Below, in pieces: positions 52,133 to 60,396 of a DNA stretch of 64,000 bases (its first letter is position 1; each line of letters starts with the position of its first letter). Source of the stretch: Myxococcus sp. RHSTA-1-4 (GTDB lineage Bacteria; Myxococcota; Myxococcia; Myxococcales; Myxococcaceae); the NCBI RefSeq assembly GCF_020037125.1, contig NZ_JAIQDG010000009.1, positions 62,001 through 126,000 of the forward strand. The letters are read 5' to 3'. The notes beneath the pieces were generated by a model. It had not been told where the DNA came from, did no database searches, and was given only the letters and a program-made list of their open reading frames with translations. Both the position numbers and the translations under genes were made by a program.

Positions 52133-55100
52133 GTGAAGACAGTGCTGGAGAAGCTCTCCGGAGACGCGGTGGCGCCCGACGCGGCGCCGCGCGCGGGGGA
52201 CCTGGCGCGGATGGTGGCCGTGGTGCGGGCGCTGCTCGACGAGCGCCGCCCCTGCCTGCCCGAGCGGTGCGAGGAGGTGTCCGCGCTGGAGGGGACGCTC
52301 CGGCTCTTGACCGAGCAACTGCACCGCGCCCGGCCCTCGGGCTCGCACGCGCTCACGCCGCTGCAGGAGGCCGCGCGCCTGGCGGTGCCCCACGAATTCG
52401 ACGTGCCCGACTCGCATCGCGGCGGCCGGCTGGGCGGTGTGGTGACGGCCACCAAGCGCGCCTTCATCGAGGGGCTCCACCCCTTCCACGTGGAGTCACT
52501 TCGCCCGCAGGCCGAGTTCAACAAGGCCGTGGTGCGGGTGCTGGAGTACCTCTCCGTGCACCGGAGCCTGGGCTTGCGCGACGACGTGTCCGGCTGGGTG
52601 CGCGCGCAGCTCGAGCCGAAGGCGGACCCCACGCGGTGGAAGGCGGTGCGCTCGCACCGGAGCGGGGCGCTGGGCTCGGTGGTGGAGGCGGCGAAGCGCT
52701 CCTACCTCTCCGCGGCGGGCCCGGTGCTGGAGGCCCTGCTGCGCGGGCAGGCGGAGTGGAACGTGGCCATGGTGGAGGCGCTCGTCGCCGCCGCCGCGCC
52801 CAGGCCTCCGTCCGAGGTGGAGGGTGCGAAGTCGATTGCCGGCCTGTGCGAGCGCAATGACCCGCTGCGCCCGGAGGCGCTGCCGAAGGCGCTACGCGCG
52901 GGCGGGCCGCTGTGGACGGAGCTGTTCCGCCGCCAGACACGCTTCAACGAGCAGGCGGTGCTGGCGCTGGCCAGCGTGCTGGGCGCGCGCACGCCGCCGC
53001 CCCAGCCTCCCGAGCTGGGGGACTACGAGGAGTGGTGTGCCCGCCGCGAGCCGGCCGACATCTCCGCCGCGCGCGAGGCGGTGGGGCGGCTGGAGACGAA
53101 GCCCCGGGTGTCGCTCGTCACGGCCGTCCGCGATACGCCCGAGGCATTTCTTCGCGAGTGCATCGCCTCCGTGGAGGCGCAGGTGTACCCCGAGTGGGAG
53201 TGGGTGCTGGTGGATGACGCCAGCACGGCCCCGCATGTGGCCGCGGTGTTGCGCGAGGCCGCCGCACGGAATCCGCGCATCCGCATGGTGAGCCAGGAGC
53301 GGAACGGAGGCTCCATTCCGGCCGCGACCGTGGGCCCCGCCGCCGCGCCGGGGGACCGGAACGGAGGCTCCATTCCGGCCGTGACCGTGGGCCCCGCCGC
53401 CGCGCGGGAAGTGCGGAACGGAAGTTCCATTCCGGCCGCGACTGTGGGCCCCGCCGCGCGGGAAGTGCGGAACGGAAGTTCCATTCCGGCGGTGGACGTC
53501 GGCCCCGCTGCCGCGCCGGGGGACCGGAACGGAGGCTCCATTCCGGCTGCGAATGCCAGCCCCGCCGCGCGGGAAGTGCGGAACGGAGGCTCCATTCCGG
53601 CCGCGACCGTGGGCCCCGCCGCCGTGAGCGGGGAGCGGAACGGAGGCTCCATTCCGGCAGTGGACGCCGGCCCCGCCACACGGAGGGAGCGGAACGGAAG
53701 TTCCATTCCGGCGGTGAACGTGGGCCTCGCCGCCGTGCGGGGCGAGTGGGTGGGCTTCCTGGAGGCCGACGCCACGCTGGCGCCCCACGCCCTGGCGGAG
53801 GTGGTGCTGGCGGCGGAGCCGTCGGTGGACGTCCTCTACAGCGACGAGGACGGGCTGGACGCGGAGGGCCGCCGCACGGCGCCCCTCTTCAAGCCGGACT
53901 GGTCCCCGGACCTGCTCCGGTCGGTGAACTACGTCCGCCGCTTCCTCGTCGCGCGGCGCCGCGTGCTGGAGTCGGTGGGTGGCCTCCGAGACGGCTTCGA
54001 CGGAGCGGAGGACCATGACCTCATCCTGCGGCTGAGCGAGGCCACGCGCGGCATCGGCCACGTGGCGAAGTTGCTGTACCACTCGCGCACCCATCCGGGA
54101 GCCGGGCCGGTGACGGAGGCGGGCGCGCGCGCCCTGCGCGAGCATCTGGCGCGCACCGGCGAGACGGCCGAGGTGACGGCACCCACGCCCGCCGGCTACC
54201 GCGTCCGCTACCCGGTGCGGGGCACGCCGAAGGTGTCCATCATCGTCCCCTTCAAGGACCGGCCGGACCTGCTGGAGTTGCTGGTGCCGGGGCTCCTGAA
54301 TCGCACCGCGTATCCGAACTTCGAGGTGCTGCTCGTCTCCAACAACAGCACGAAGCCGGAGACGTTCGCCCTGCTGGAGCGGCTGACGGACCCTCGGCTG
54401 GTGAAGCTGACGTGGGACTTCCCCTTCAACTACCCGGCCATCAACAACTGGGCGGCGAAGCAGGCCACGGGGGAGCTGCTCCTCTTCCTCAACAACGACA
54501 TGGAGGTGGTGGACCCGGGCTGGCTGGAGGAGCTCGTGTCCCAGGCGCAGCGGCCCGAGGTGGGCGCGGTGGGCTGCAAGCTGCTCTTCCCCGAGGGCAC
54601 GGTGCAGCACGCGGGCGCGGTGGTGGGCATCACCGGCATGGCGGGCCACCCGTTCTGGCGCCTGCCGGACGGGCCCATCCGCACGCCCTTCGGGCATACG
54701 GAATGGACGCGTGACTGGCTGGCCGTCACCAGCGCGTGTGTCATCCTCCGCCGCTCCGTCTTCGAGGAGCTGGGCGGCTATGACGAGCGCTTCCAGGTGT
54801 GCGGCAGCGACGTGGACCTCGGCTTGCGGCTGAACCAGCGCGGCCTGCGCGTGGTGTACACGCCCCACGCGCGCCTCATCCACCACGAGTCCGCCAGCCG
54901 CCGCGCGGATGCCATCCCCGAGGCCGACTACTGGCGCTCCTACGTGGCCTACCGCCCGTGGTTCGGCGCGCGGGGAGACCCCTTCTACAACCCCAACCTC
55001 ACGCTGCTGGGCACCGACTGCGCCCTGCGCCACCACGCCGAGGACGGCGAGACGCTGGCCGTGCGTACGCTGTCCCACGACGTGCCGAGCGCGGTGGATC

Positions 55101-56293
55101 CGGCGCTGGAGGAGCGGGCCCGGGCGCAGCGCCACGTCGTGGAGCACCTGGGCGAGCTGGACTTCACGCCGGAGCAGGCGAGGGCGTCTCGCGAGTCGGC
55201 CCCGGCGGCGCTGGCGGCCCTGCGCTCGCGCGGAAAGGTGGAGACGGCGACGTGGTTCGTGCCGGCCTTCGGCCACGTGTTCGCGGGCGTCCACACCCTC
55301 TTCCGCTTCGCGGACCTGATGCACCGGCGCCACGGCGTGCGCAGCGACTTCGTCGTCTACGACAAGCCCGGCGCCAGCCCCGGCGACTTCGAGGCGCGCG
55401 CGGCCACGGTGTTCCCCGGGGCCGCGGGCGCCTTCCGCGTGCTGTCCGGGCCGGCGGCGCTGGCGGAGCTGCCCGCGTGTGACCTGGCCATCGGCACGTA
55501 TTGGACGTCCGTGTACCAGGTGCTGAGGCACCCGCGCGCCGCGGTGCGCGCCTATTTCGTGCAGGACTACGAGCCGATGTTCTTCGCGGCCGGCACTCAG
55601 TGGGCGCTGGCGGAGCAGACGTACACGCTGGGCTTCCAGGGCATCTTCAACACGCCGGGCCTGCGCGACTACGTGAAGGCGCAGCACGGCATGGACGGCT
55701 TCGCCTTCGAGCCGGCGGTGGACGGGACGCTCTTCCACGCGCGGCGTCCGGAGCGGAAGGGGCCGGTGCGCGTCTTCTTCTACGGGCGCCCGGGCAACGA
55801 GCGGAACGGCTTCGAGCTGGGACTGGCCGCGCTGGCGAGGCTGAAGCGCGAGCTGGGGCCCGCGGTGGAGATCGTCACCGCCGGCGCCGAGTGGCACCCC
55901 GAGTCCTACGGCGTGCGCGGGCTGGTGACGAACCTGGGCGTGCTCCCCGCCGAGCGCACCGCGGCGCTCTACCGCGAGTGCGACGTGGGGCTGTGCTTCA
56001 TGTTCACGAAGCACCCCTCGTACCTGCCGCTGGAGATGATGGCGAGCGGGATGACGGTGGTGACCAACGACAACCCGGCCAACCACTGGCTGCTGCACGA
56101 CGGGGAGAACTGCCTGCTGACGGCGCCGACGCCGGGCTCCGTGCTGGCGCAGCTTCGCCGCGCGGTGGGAGACGCGTCCCTGCGCCAGCGGCTGGGCGCC
56201 AGCGCCGCCGAGCGCGTTCGCAGGACGACCTGGGAGGAGCAGGTGGACCGGATGATGGAGCACCTGCTGGGACGGGCTGCTCCGGCGGCCTGA
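52133..56293 (+). CDS. wbgA: giant multidomain glycosyltransferase WbgA with repeat insertion
   Basis: A 1386-residue cytoplasmic protein, third in wzm-wzt-wbgA. Residues 94-280 contain two close and one loose copy of a helical motif (SHRxGxLGxVVxAxKR..LRxQAE.N.A.V). A first GT2 domain starts at 325 (RVSLVTAVRDTPEAFL, DDAST) but is interrupted at 390-520 by repeats of RNGGSIPAATVGPAAAPGD type before resuming at GEWVGFLEAD and VLYSDEDGLDAEG. A second GT2 domain is at about 700-950 (VSIIVPFKDRPDLLELL, FLNNDMEVVDPGWLEEL). The C-terminal 350 residues are GT4-like (RVFFYGRPGNERNGFEL, GLCFMFTKHPSYLPLEMMASGM). It should add several O-antigen sugars. As I recall M. xanthus RfbC/WbgA has about 1276 residues, so the insertion accounts for the difference. 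Confidence 0.9.
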   Translation: MKTVLEKLSGDAVAPDAAPRAGDLARMVAVVRALLDERRPCLPERCEEVSALEGTLRLLTEQLHRARPSGSHALTPLQEAARLAVPHEFDVPDSHRGGRLGGVVTATKRAFIEGLHPFHVESLRPQAEFNKAVVRVLEYLSVHRSLGLRDDVSGWVRAQLEPKADPTRWKAVRSHRSGALGSVVEAAKRSYLSAAGPVLEALLRGQAEWNVAMVEALVAAAAPRPPSEVEGAKSIAGLCERNDPLRPEALPKALRAGGPLWTELFRRQTRFNEQAVLALASVLGARTPPPQPPELGDYEEWCARREPADISAAREAVGRLETKPRVSLVTAVRDTPEAFLRECIASVEAQVYPEWEWVLVDDASTAPHVAAVLREAAARNPRIRMVSQERNGGSIPAATVGPAAAPGDRNGGSIPAVTVGPAAAREVRNGSSIPAATVGPAAREVRNGSSIPAVDVGPAAAPGDRNGGSIPAANASPAAREVRNGGSIPAATVGPAAVSGERNGGSIPAVDAGPATRRERNGSSIPAVNVGLAAVRGEWVGFLEADATLAPHALAEVVLAAEPSVDVLYSDEDGLDAEGRRTAPLFKPDWSPDLLRSVNYVRRFLVARRRVLESVGGLRDGFDGAEDHDLILRLSEATRGIGHVAKLLYHSRTHPGAGPVTEAGARALREHLARTGETAEVTAPTPAGYRVRYPVRGTPKVSIIVPFKDRPDLLELLVPGLLNRTAYPNFEVLLVSNNSTKPETFALLERLTDPRLVKLTWDFPFNYPAINNWAAKQATGELLLFLNNDMEVVDPGWLEELVSQAQRPEVGAVGCKLLFPEGTVQHAGAVVGITGMAGHPFWRLPDGPIRTPFGHTEWTRDWLAVTSACVILRRSVFEELGGYDERFQVCGSDVDLGLRLNQRGLRVVYTPHARLIHHESASRRADAIPEADYWRSYVAYRPWFGARGDPFYNPNLTLLGTDCALRHHAEDGETLAVRTLSHDVPSAVDPALEERARAQRHVVEHLGELDFTPEQARASRESAPAALAALRSRGKVETATWFVPAFGHVFAGVHTLFRFADLMHRRHGVRSDFVVYDKPGASPGDFEARAATVFPGAAGAFRVLSGPAALAELPACDLAIGTYWTSVYQVLRHPRAAVRAYFVQDYEPMFFAAGTQWALAEQTYTLGFQGIFNTPGLRDYVKAQHGMDGFAFEPAVDGTLFHARRPERKGPVRVFFYGRPGNERNGFELGLAALARLKRELGPAVEIVTAGAEWHPESYGVRGLVTNLGVLPAERTAALYRECDVGLCFMFTKHPSYLPLEMMASGMTVVTNDNPANHWLLHDGENCLLTAPTPGSVLAQLRRAVGDASLRQRLGASAAERVRRTTWEEQVDRMMEHLLGRAAPAA
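53300..53710 (+). repeat. eight in-frame copies of a 21-bp palindromic repeat inside wbgA
   Basis: Core CGGAACGGAGGCTCCATTCCG (variant GGAAGTTCC in the middle) starts at 53300, 53357, 53414, 53468, 53525, 53579, 53636 and 53690. Spacing is 57 or 54 bp, always whole codons. Each core is an imperfect hairpin (CGGAA/TTCCG, GGAG/CTCC, mismatched C-A and an unpaired centre). Each encodes RNG(G/S)SIP. The spacers encode A-x-x-(V/A)-G-P-A-A-type residues. Confidence 0.95.
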
Positions 56294-56386
56294 GCGGCCT
56301 GAGGGCGCGGCCATTCCAAGTCTGGTGCGACCCAGGGGGGCAGGGGACTCCGTATACTGACGGAACCCTTCACCCTGGGGCACCGA

Positions 56387-59300
56387 ATGAACGTGGGACA
56401 TGGGCTTCGCGCGCTGCTGGGAGGCTTCCTGGCGGTGTGGGCGTGCCTGGGCATGAGCTGTACCGAGGAGAAGGCGGCAGCGGCAGCCTCCGTCGACACG
56501 ACGGGTGAGCACGCCGCCCCGCTCGTGGGCACGCCCTTCCAGGTGAAGGACATCCGCACGGGAGTCCTTCCCGACAACTTCTTCGACCCTCCGACGACGT
56601 TCATCGAGCTGGGGGACACGGTCCTCTTCGGTGCCACCGACAAGGTCCACGGCAAGGAGCTGTGGCGGACGGATGGCACCGCCGCGGGCACCTCCCTGGT
56701 GCTCGACCTCGTGCCGGGTCCCGCCGGGTCCGAGCCGTCCCACGCCGTGCGGATGAACGGGCGGGTGTACTTCAGCGCCGCGCTGACCACCTATGGATGG
56801 CACGGACTGTGGAGCACCGACGGCACCGCCGAGGGCACCGTGCTGGTGAAGGCGCTGCACACGAACGTCACCTTCATCGAGGCGCGGGACGGCGTGCTCT
56901 ACATCGGCACCGGTAACACGCTCGGCCGCTACGGCACGGGCTTCGCGCTGTGGCGGAGCGATGGCACCACCGACGGCACGGTGCTCCTGCGGACGGAGCC
57001 TTCCGCGGTGGGCTTCTCCGGCATCCTCTATCGCGCCTGGCTCGGAGGCTCGCTGCTCTTCGCCGGGCAGACCGCGGACTTCGGAGTCGCGCTGTGGAAG
57101 ACGGATGGCACGCCGGAGGGCACCGTCCTCGTGAAGGACCACCACCCCGGCTACGACGACCTGGCCATCATCGGCCTCACCCCGTGCGGCGGACAGGTGT
57201 TCTTCTGGGCGGAGAGCAACTTCGGCGTGTACAGCCTGTGGCGCACCGACGGCTCCGAGGCGGGCACCCACGAGGTGAAGCACATCGACTTCGCGGACCC
57301 CGCCGGCTCCACGCGGGGGTACGCCTCCCGGCTCGCGTGCCTGGGCGATGCGGTCTACTTCAGCGCCTGGGACGCGCAGGCGGGGTCGGAGCTCTGGAAG
57401 AGCGACGGCACGGCGGAGGGCACCGTCCGGGTGGCGGACCTCCTTCCCGGTTCCCTGGGCTCGAAGCCCTTCAGCCTCACCCCACACAAGGGTGCGCTCT
57501 ACTTCATGGCCGACGACCCCGAGGCCGGCATCGAGCTGTGGAAGAGCGATGGGACGGCCCATGGCGCGGCGCGCATCAGCGACATCGCCCCGGGGACCGC
57601 CGATCCGCTCGAGGGCCTCGAGGCGTTCGACCTGCTCTCCACTCCTGGCGGGCTCTTCTTCCTGGCCAATGACGGCGTCAACGGCATCGAGCTATGGAAG
57701 GCGGACGGCACGCCGCAGGGCACCGTGCGGATGTCGAACAACACCTCCACCCGGTATGGCTTCTTCCGGCTGTACGGCGTCTGGGCCCAGGACGCCCTGT
57801 ATTTCTGGTCGAGTGACGATGAGCTGTGGCGCAGCACCGGAACGGCCGCCGGGACACAGCGGTTGACACCGCTCGCCGCCTATACCGCGGGAGGTCTCTT
57901 CCCCTGGAACGACGAGGCCGTCGCGGTGGGCGGGAAGGTCTTCTTCGCCGCGGATGACGGCACGGGGGAGCGGCTCTGGTGGAGCGATGGCACCTCCTCC
58001 GGGACGGTGCCGGTGCCTGGCGGGGTGGCCCTGCACAGCCCTCGCCAGTTCACGCCGTTCAACGGGCAGCTCCTCGTGGCTGCCAACGAGGAGTCCGGCG
58101 ACCGGTTCCTCTGGAGTGTGTCCCCGGCCGGGCAGCCCCCGCGGAAGCTGGCGCCCGTCCAACTCTGGCACGACGAGGATGCCCGGCCCGTCACCGCGGG
58201 CACACGGGCCTTCTTCGTCGACTGGTTCTACACCCCGCAGTCCGTGTGGACGACGGACGGGACGACCCCGGGCACGCTGATGCTGAAGCACGTCGAGGGG
58301 AGGTTCCCCGAGTGGAAGCCCCGGCTGCTGACCGCCGTGGGCGCTCGCGTCTTCTTCGCGGCCACCGCCGCGCCGAACCATGAGGAGTTGTGGACGAGCG
58401 ATGGCACCCCGGAGGGCACGCGGCGGGTGACGACCCTGGCCGCCTCGGGGCAGTCCGTCGCCTTCGAGCACATGCTGGCCATGAATGGCCGGCTCTATTT
58501 CTTCGCCAGCACCGGGACGTGGCCGCTGAAGCGGGAGCTGTGGACGAGTGATGGGACGGCGGAGGGCACGCGCTCGCTGGGGACCGTGGCGTCCCTTTCC
58601 TGGAAGACGCCGGGGCCGGGGAACACGGCCGTCGCCGGTGGGAGCCTCTTCTTCGTCGTGGAGCCCGAGGCCGGCCCGCCCGAGCTGTGGAAGACCGACG
58701 GAAGCGCCCCGGTGAAGGTGCGGGCGTTCGGCACCGATGTCCGGACACCTCCTCCCGGGGGCTTCACCCCGCATGGGGACCTGCTGCTGTTCTGGGCGGA
58801 TGACGGCGTCAGCGGCTACCAGCCGTGGCGCAGCGACGGCACCGAGGCGGGCACCGTGAAGGTGAAGGACCTCCGCTCGGGGGGCCTCGGCGCTGTCGCG
58901 GCTCCGACCCGCTTCGTCCGGCTGGGGCAGGAAGGGCCGGCGCTCTTCGCCGCCTCGGATGGCCTGTCCGGCCTGGAGCTGTGGAAGACGAACGGCACGG
59001 CCGCGGGCACGGTGCGCGTGGCGGACGTCGTGCCGGGCGTGGCCTCGTTCTCGCCTGGATGGATGGCGGCGACAGGTCAGCACGTCCTCTTCCAGGGGTG
59101 GAGCCACGCCTCGGGCATCGAGCTGTGGGCCGCTCCGTGGAGCGAGGAAGATGCCGACCCGCCGCGGCTGACGTGCCCGCAGGCGCAGGTGGCCGAGGCG
59201 GTCAACGCGCAGGGCGCGACGGTGAGCTACCCACCGGCAACGGCGACGGACTCGGACCCGAGCCCCACCGTGGTGTACAGCCACGCGTCCGGCGCCGTCT

Positions 59301-59833
59301 TCGCGCTCGGGGCCACCGAGGTGAGCGTCACCGCGACGGATGATGCGGGCAATGCGGCGACATGTTCCTTCACCGTCTCGGTGCGCGACACGGTGGCCCC
59401 GTCGCTGGAGTGCCCGACCGCTCGCTCCGCGGTGGCGACGTCCGAGGCGGGGGTTGCCGTGACGTGGCCGGAGGCGATGGCGTCGGACGCGGTGTCCACC
59501 GCCGTGACGGTGACCTACGCGCCCGCGAACGGGAGCATGTTCTCCGTGGGCACCACCGAGGTGACGGCCACGGCCACGGACGCGAGCGGCAACCACCGGA
59601 GCTGCACGTTCGAGGTGCGGGTGCAGGCGGCTCCGGGTGGCGGGACGGACGCGGGGACGCCGGACGGTGGGAGCGGTGAGACGGACGCGGGGACGAGCCC
59701 GCCGCCTCCGGAGGATTCGAGCGGCTGTGGCTGCCAGCAGTCCGGTGGCGCGGGAGTGGGGATGCTCGGGCTGGCGCTGCTGGGACTGCTGTCCACCCGG
59801 CGTCGGCGGTCCGTGGGAGACAGTGTCCCTTGA
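56387..59833 (+). CDS. ELWxxDGT-repeat surface protein with HYR domains and MYXO-CTERM-like tail
   Basis: A 1148-residue exported protein. A signal peptide (LLGGFLAVWACLGMSC) may also be a weak lipobox. Residues about 85-920 hold about 16 ELWxxDGTxxGT units (for example ELWRTDGTAAGT, ALWKTDGTPEGT, ELWKSDGTAEGT), a propeller-forming repeat. Two HYR domains follow (LTCPQAQVAEAVNAQGATVS; LECPTARSAVATSEAGVAV), each ending TVTATDDAGN-type strands. A Gly/Asp/Pro linker leads to GCGCQQSGGAGVGMLGLALL and a hydrophobic run ending RRRR, resembling the MYXO-CTERM sorting signal. TATACT at 56353-56358 could be its -10 box. The likely location is the outer surface. Confidence 0.85.
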   Translation: MNVGHGLRALLGGFLAVWACLGMSCTEEKAAAAASVDTTGEHAAPLVGTPFQVKDIRTGVLPDNFFDPPTTFIELGDTVLFGATDKVHGKELWRTDGTAAGTSLVLDLVPGPAGSEPSHAVRMNGRVYFSAALTTYGWHGLWSTDGTAEGTVLVKALHTNVTFIEARDGVLYIGTGNTLGRYGTGFALWRSDGTTDGTVLLRTEPSAVGFSGILYRAWLGGSLLFAGQTADFGVALWKTDGTPEGTVLVKDHHPGYDDLAIIGLTPCGGQVFFWAESNFGVYSLWRTDGSEAGTHEVKHIDFADPAGSTRGYASRLACLGDAVYFSAWDAQAGSELWKSDGTAEGTVRVADLLPGSLGSKPFSLTPHKGALYFMADDPEAGIELWKSDGTAHGAARISDIAPGTADPLEGLEAFDLLSTPGGLFFLANDGVNGIELWKADGTPQGTVRMSNNTSTRYGFFRLYGVWAQDALYFWSSDDELWRSTGTAAGTQRLTPLAAYTAGGLFPWNDEAVAVGGKVFFAADDGTGERLWWSDGTSSGTVPVPGGVALHSPRQFTPFNGQLLVAANEESGDRFLWSVSPAGQPPRKLAPVQLWHDEDARPVTAGTRAFFVDWFYTPQSVWTTDGTTPGTLMLKHVEGRFPEWKPRLLTAVGARVFFAATAAPNHEELWTSDGTPEGTRRVTTLAASGQSVAFEHMLAMNGRLYFFASTGTWPLKRELWTSDGTAEGTRSLGTVASLSWKTPGPGNTAVAGGSLFFVVEPEAGPPELWKTDGSAPVKVRAFGTDVRTPPPGGFTPHGDLLLFWADDGVSGYQPWRSDGTEAGTVKVKDLRSGGLGAVAAPTRFVRLGQEGPALFAASDGLSGLELWKTNGTAAGTVRVADVVPGVASFSPGWMAATGQHVLFQGWSHASGIELWAAPWSEEDADPPRLTCPQAQVAEAVNAQGATVSYPPATATDSDPSPTVVYSHASGAVFALGATEVSVTATDDAGNAATCSFTVSVRDTVAPSLECPTARSAVATSEAGVAVTWPEAMASDAVSTAVTVTYAPANGSMFSVGTTEVTATATDASGNHRSCTFEVRVQAAPGGGTDAGTPDGGSGETDAGTSPPPPEDSSGCGCQQSGGAGVGMLGLALLGLLSTRRRRSVGDSVP

Positions 59834-59857
59834 GACGCACGGGAGCAGGAGGAACCG

Positions 59858-60385
59858 ATGACCGATGAAGTGACGGTGCGACGCGTCGGCGTCAACGAAG
59901 CCGCCGGGCTCGTGGAGCAACTGGCGGACGTGCTGATCGACTGCGTCGAGGGCGGCGCGTCGGTGAGCTTCATGCTGCCCCTGCCGCGCGAGAAGGCCGT
60001 GGCGTTCTGGCGCGGTGTCGCGGACGGCGTCTCTCGCGGAGAGCGCGTGCTCATCGTCGCCGAGGATGGCGAAGGCCAGGTTGTCGGCACGGTGCAGCTG
60101 GTCATGAAGATGCCCGACAACCAGCCGCATCGCGGTGACGTCGCGAAGATGCTCGTCCACCGCAAGGCCCGCCGGCGCGGTATCGCGCAGCGCCTGCTGG
60201 CGGCCATCGACGACGAGGCACGAAAGGAAGGGAAGACCGTCCTGGTGCTGGACGCGGTGACAGGTGGAGATGCGGAGCGGCTCTACGAGCGTGCCGGATG
60301 GCAGCGTGTGGGCGTCATTCCCAAGTACGCCCTGATGCCCACCGGTGAGTTCTGCTCGACGACGTACTTCTTCAAGCACCTCTGA
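59858..60385 (+). CDS. GNAT-family N-acetyltransferase
   Basis: A 175-residue acetyl-CoA-dependent acetyltransferase. The acetyl-CoA loop is VHRKARRRGIAQRLLAAIDDEA; VVGTVQLVMKMPDNQPHRGDVAKMLV precedes it and AERLYERAGWQRVGVIPKYAL follows. The N-terminal part (LADVLIDCVEGGASVSFMLPLPREKAVAFW) resembles the tabtoxin-resistance-type subgroup, so a small amine substrate is possible but not shown. The start is preceded by AGGAGGA. It converges on the glycosyltransferase gene. Confidence 0.88.
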   Translation: MTDEVTVRRVGVNEAAGLVEQLADVLIDCVEGGASVSFMLPLPREKAVAFWRGVADGVSRGERVLIVAEDGEGQVVGTVQLVMKMPDNQPHRGDVAKMLVHRKARRRGIAQRLLAAIDDEARKEGKTVLVLDAVTGGDAERLYERAGWQRVGVIPKYALMPTGEFCSTTYFFKHL

Positions 60386-60396
60386 CCGCGGCGCCG

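Noticed and set aside
53300-53710. CRISPR-like array
   Set aside because: Repeats are regularly spaced, but the spacers resemble each other, all lengths are multiples of three, and the array is translated within a glycosyltransferase; no cas genes are near.
52892-57562. Very long open frame on the minus strand across wbgA and the next gene
   Set aside because: It mirrors strong plus-strand genes, crosses a gene boundary and has His/Arg/Gly-rich composition typical of antisense frames in GC-rich DNA.
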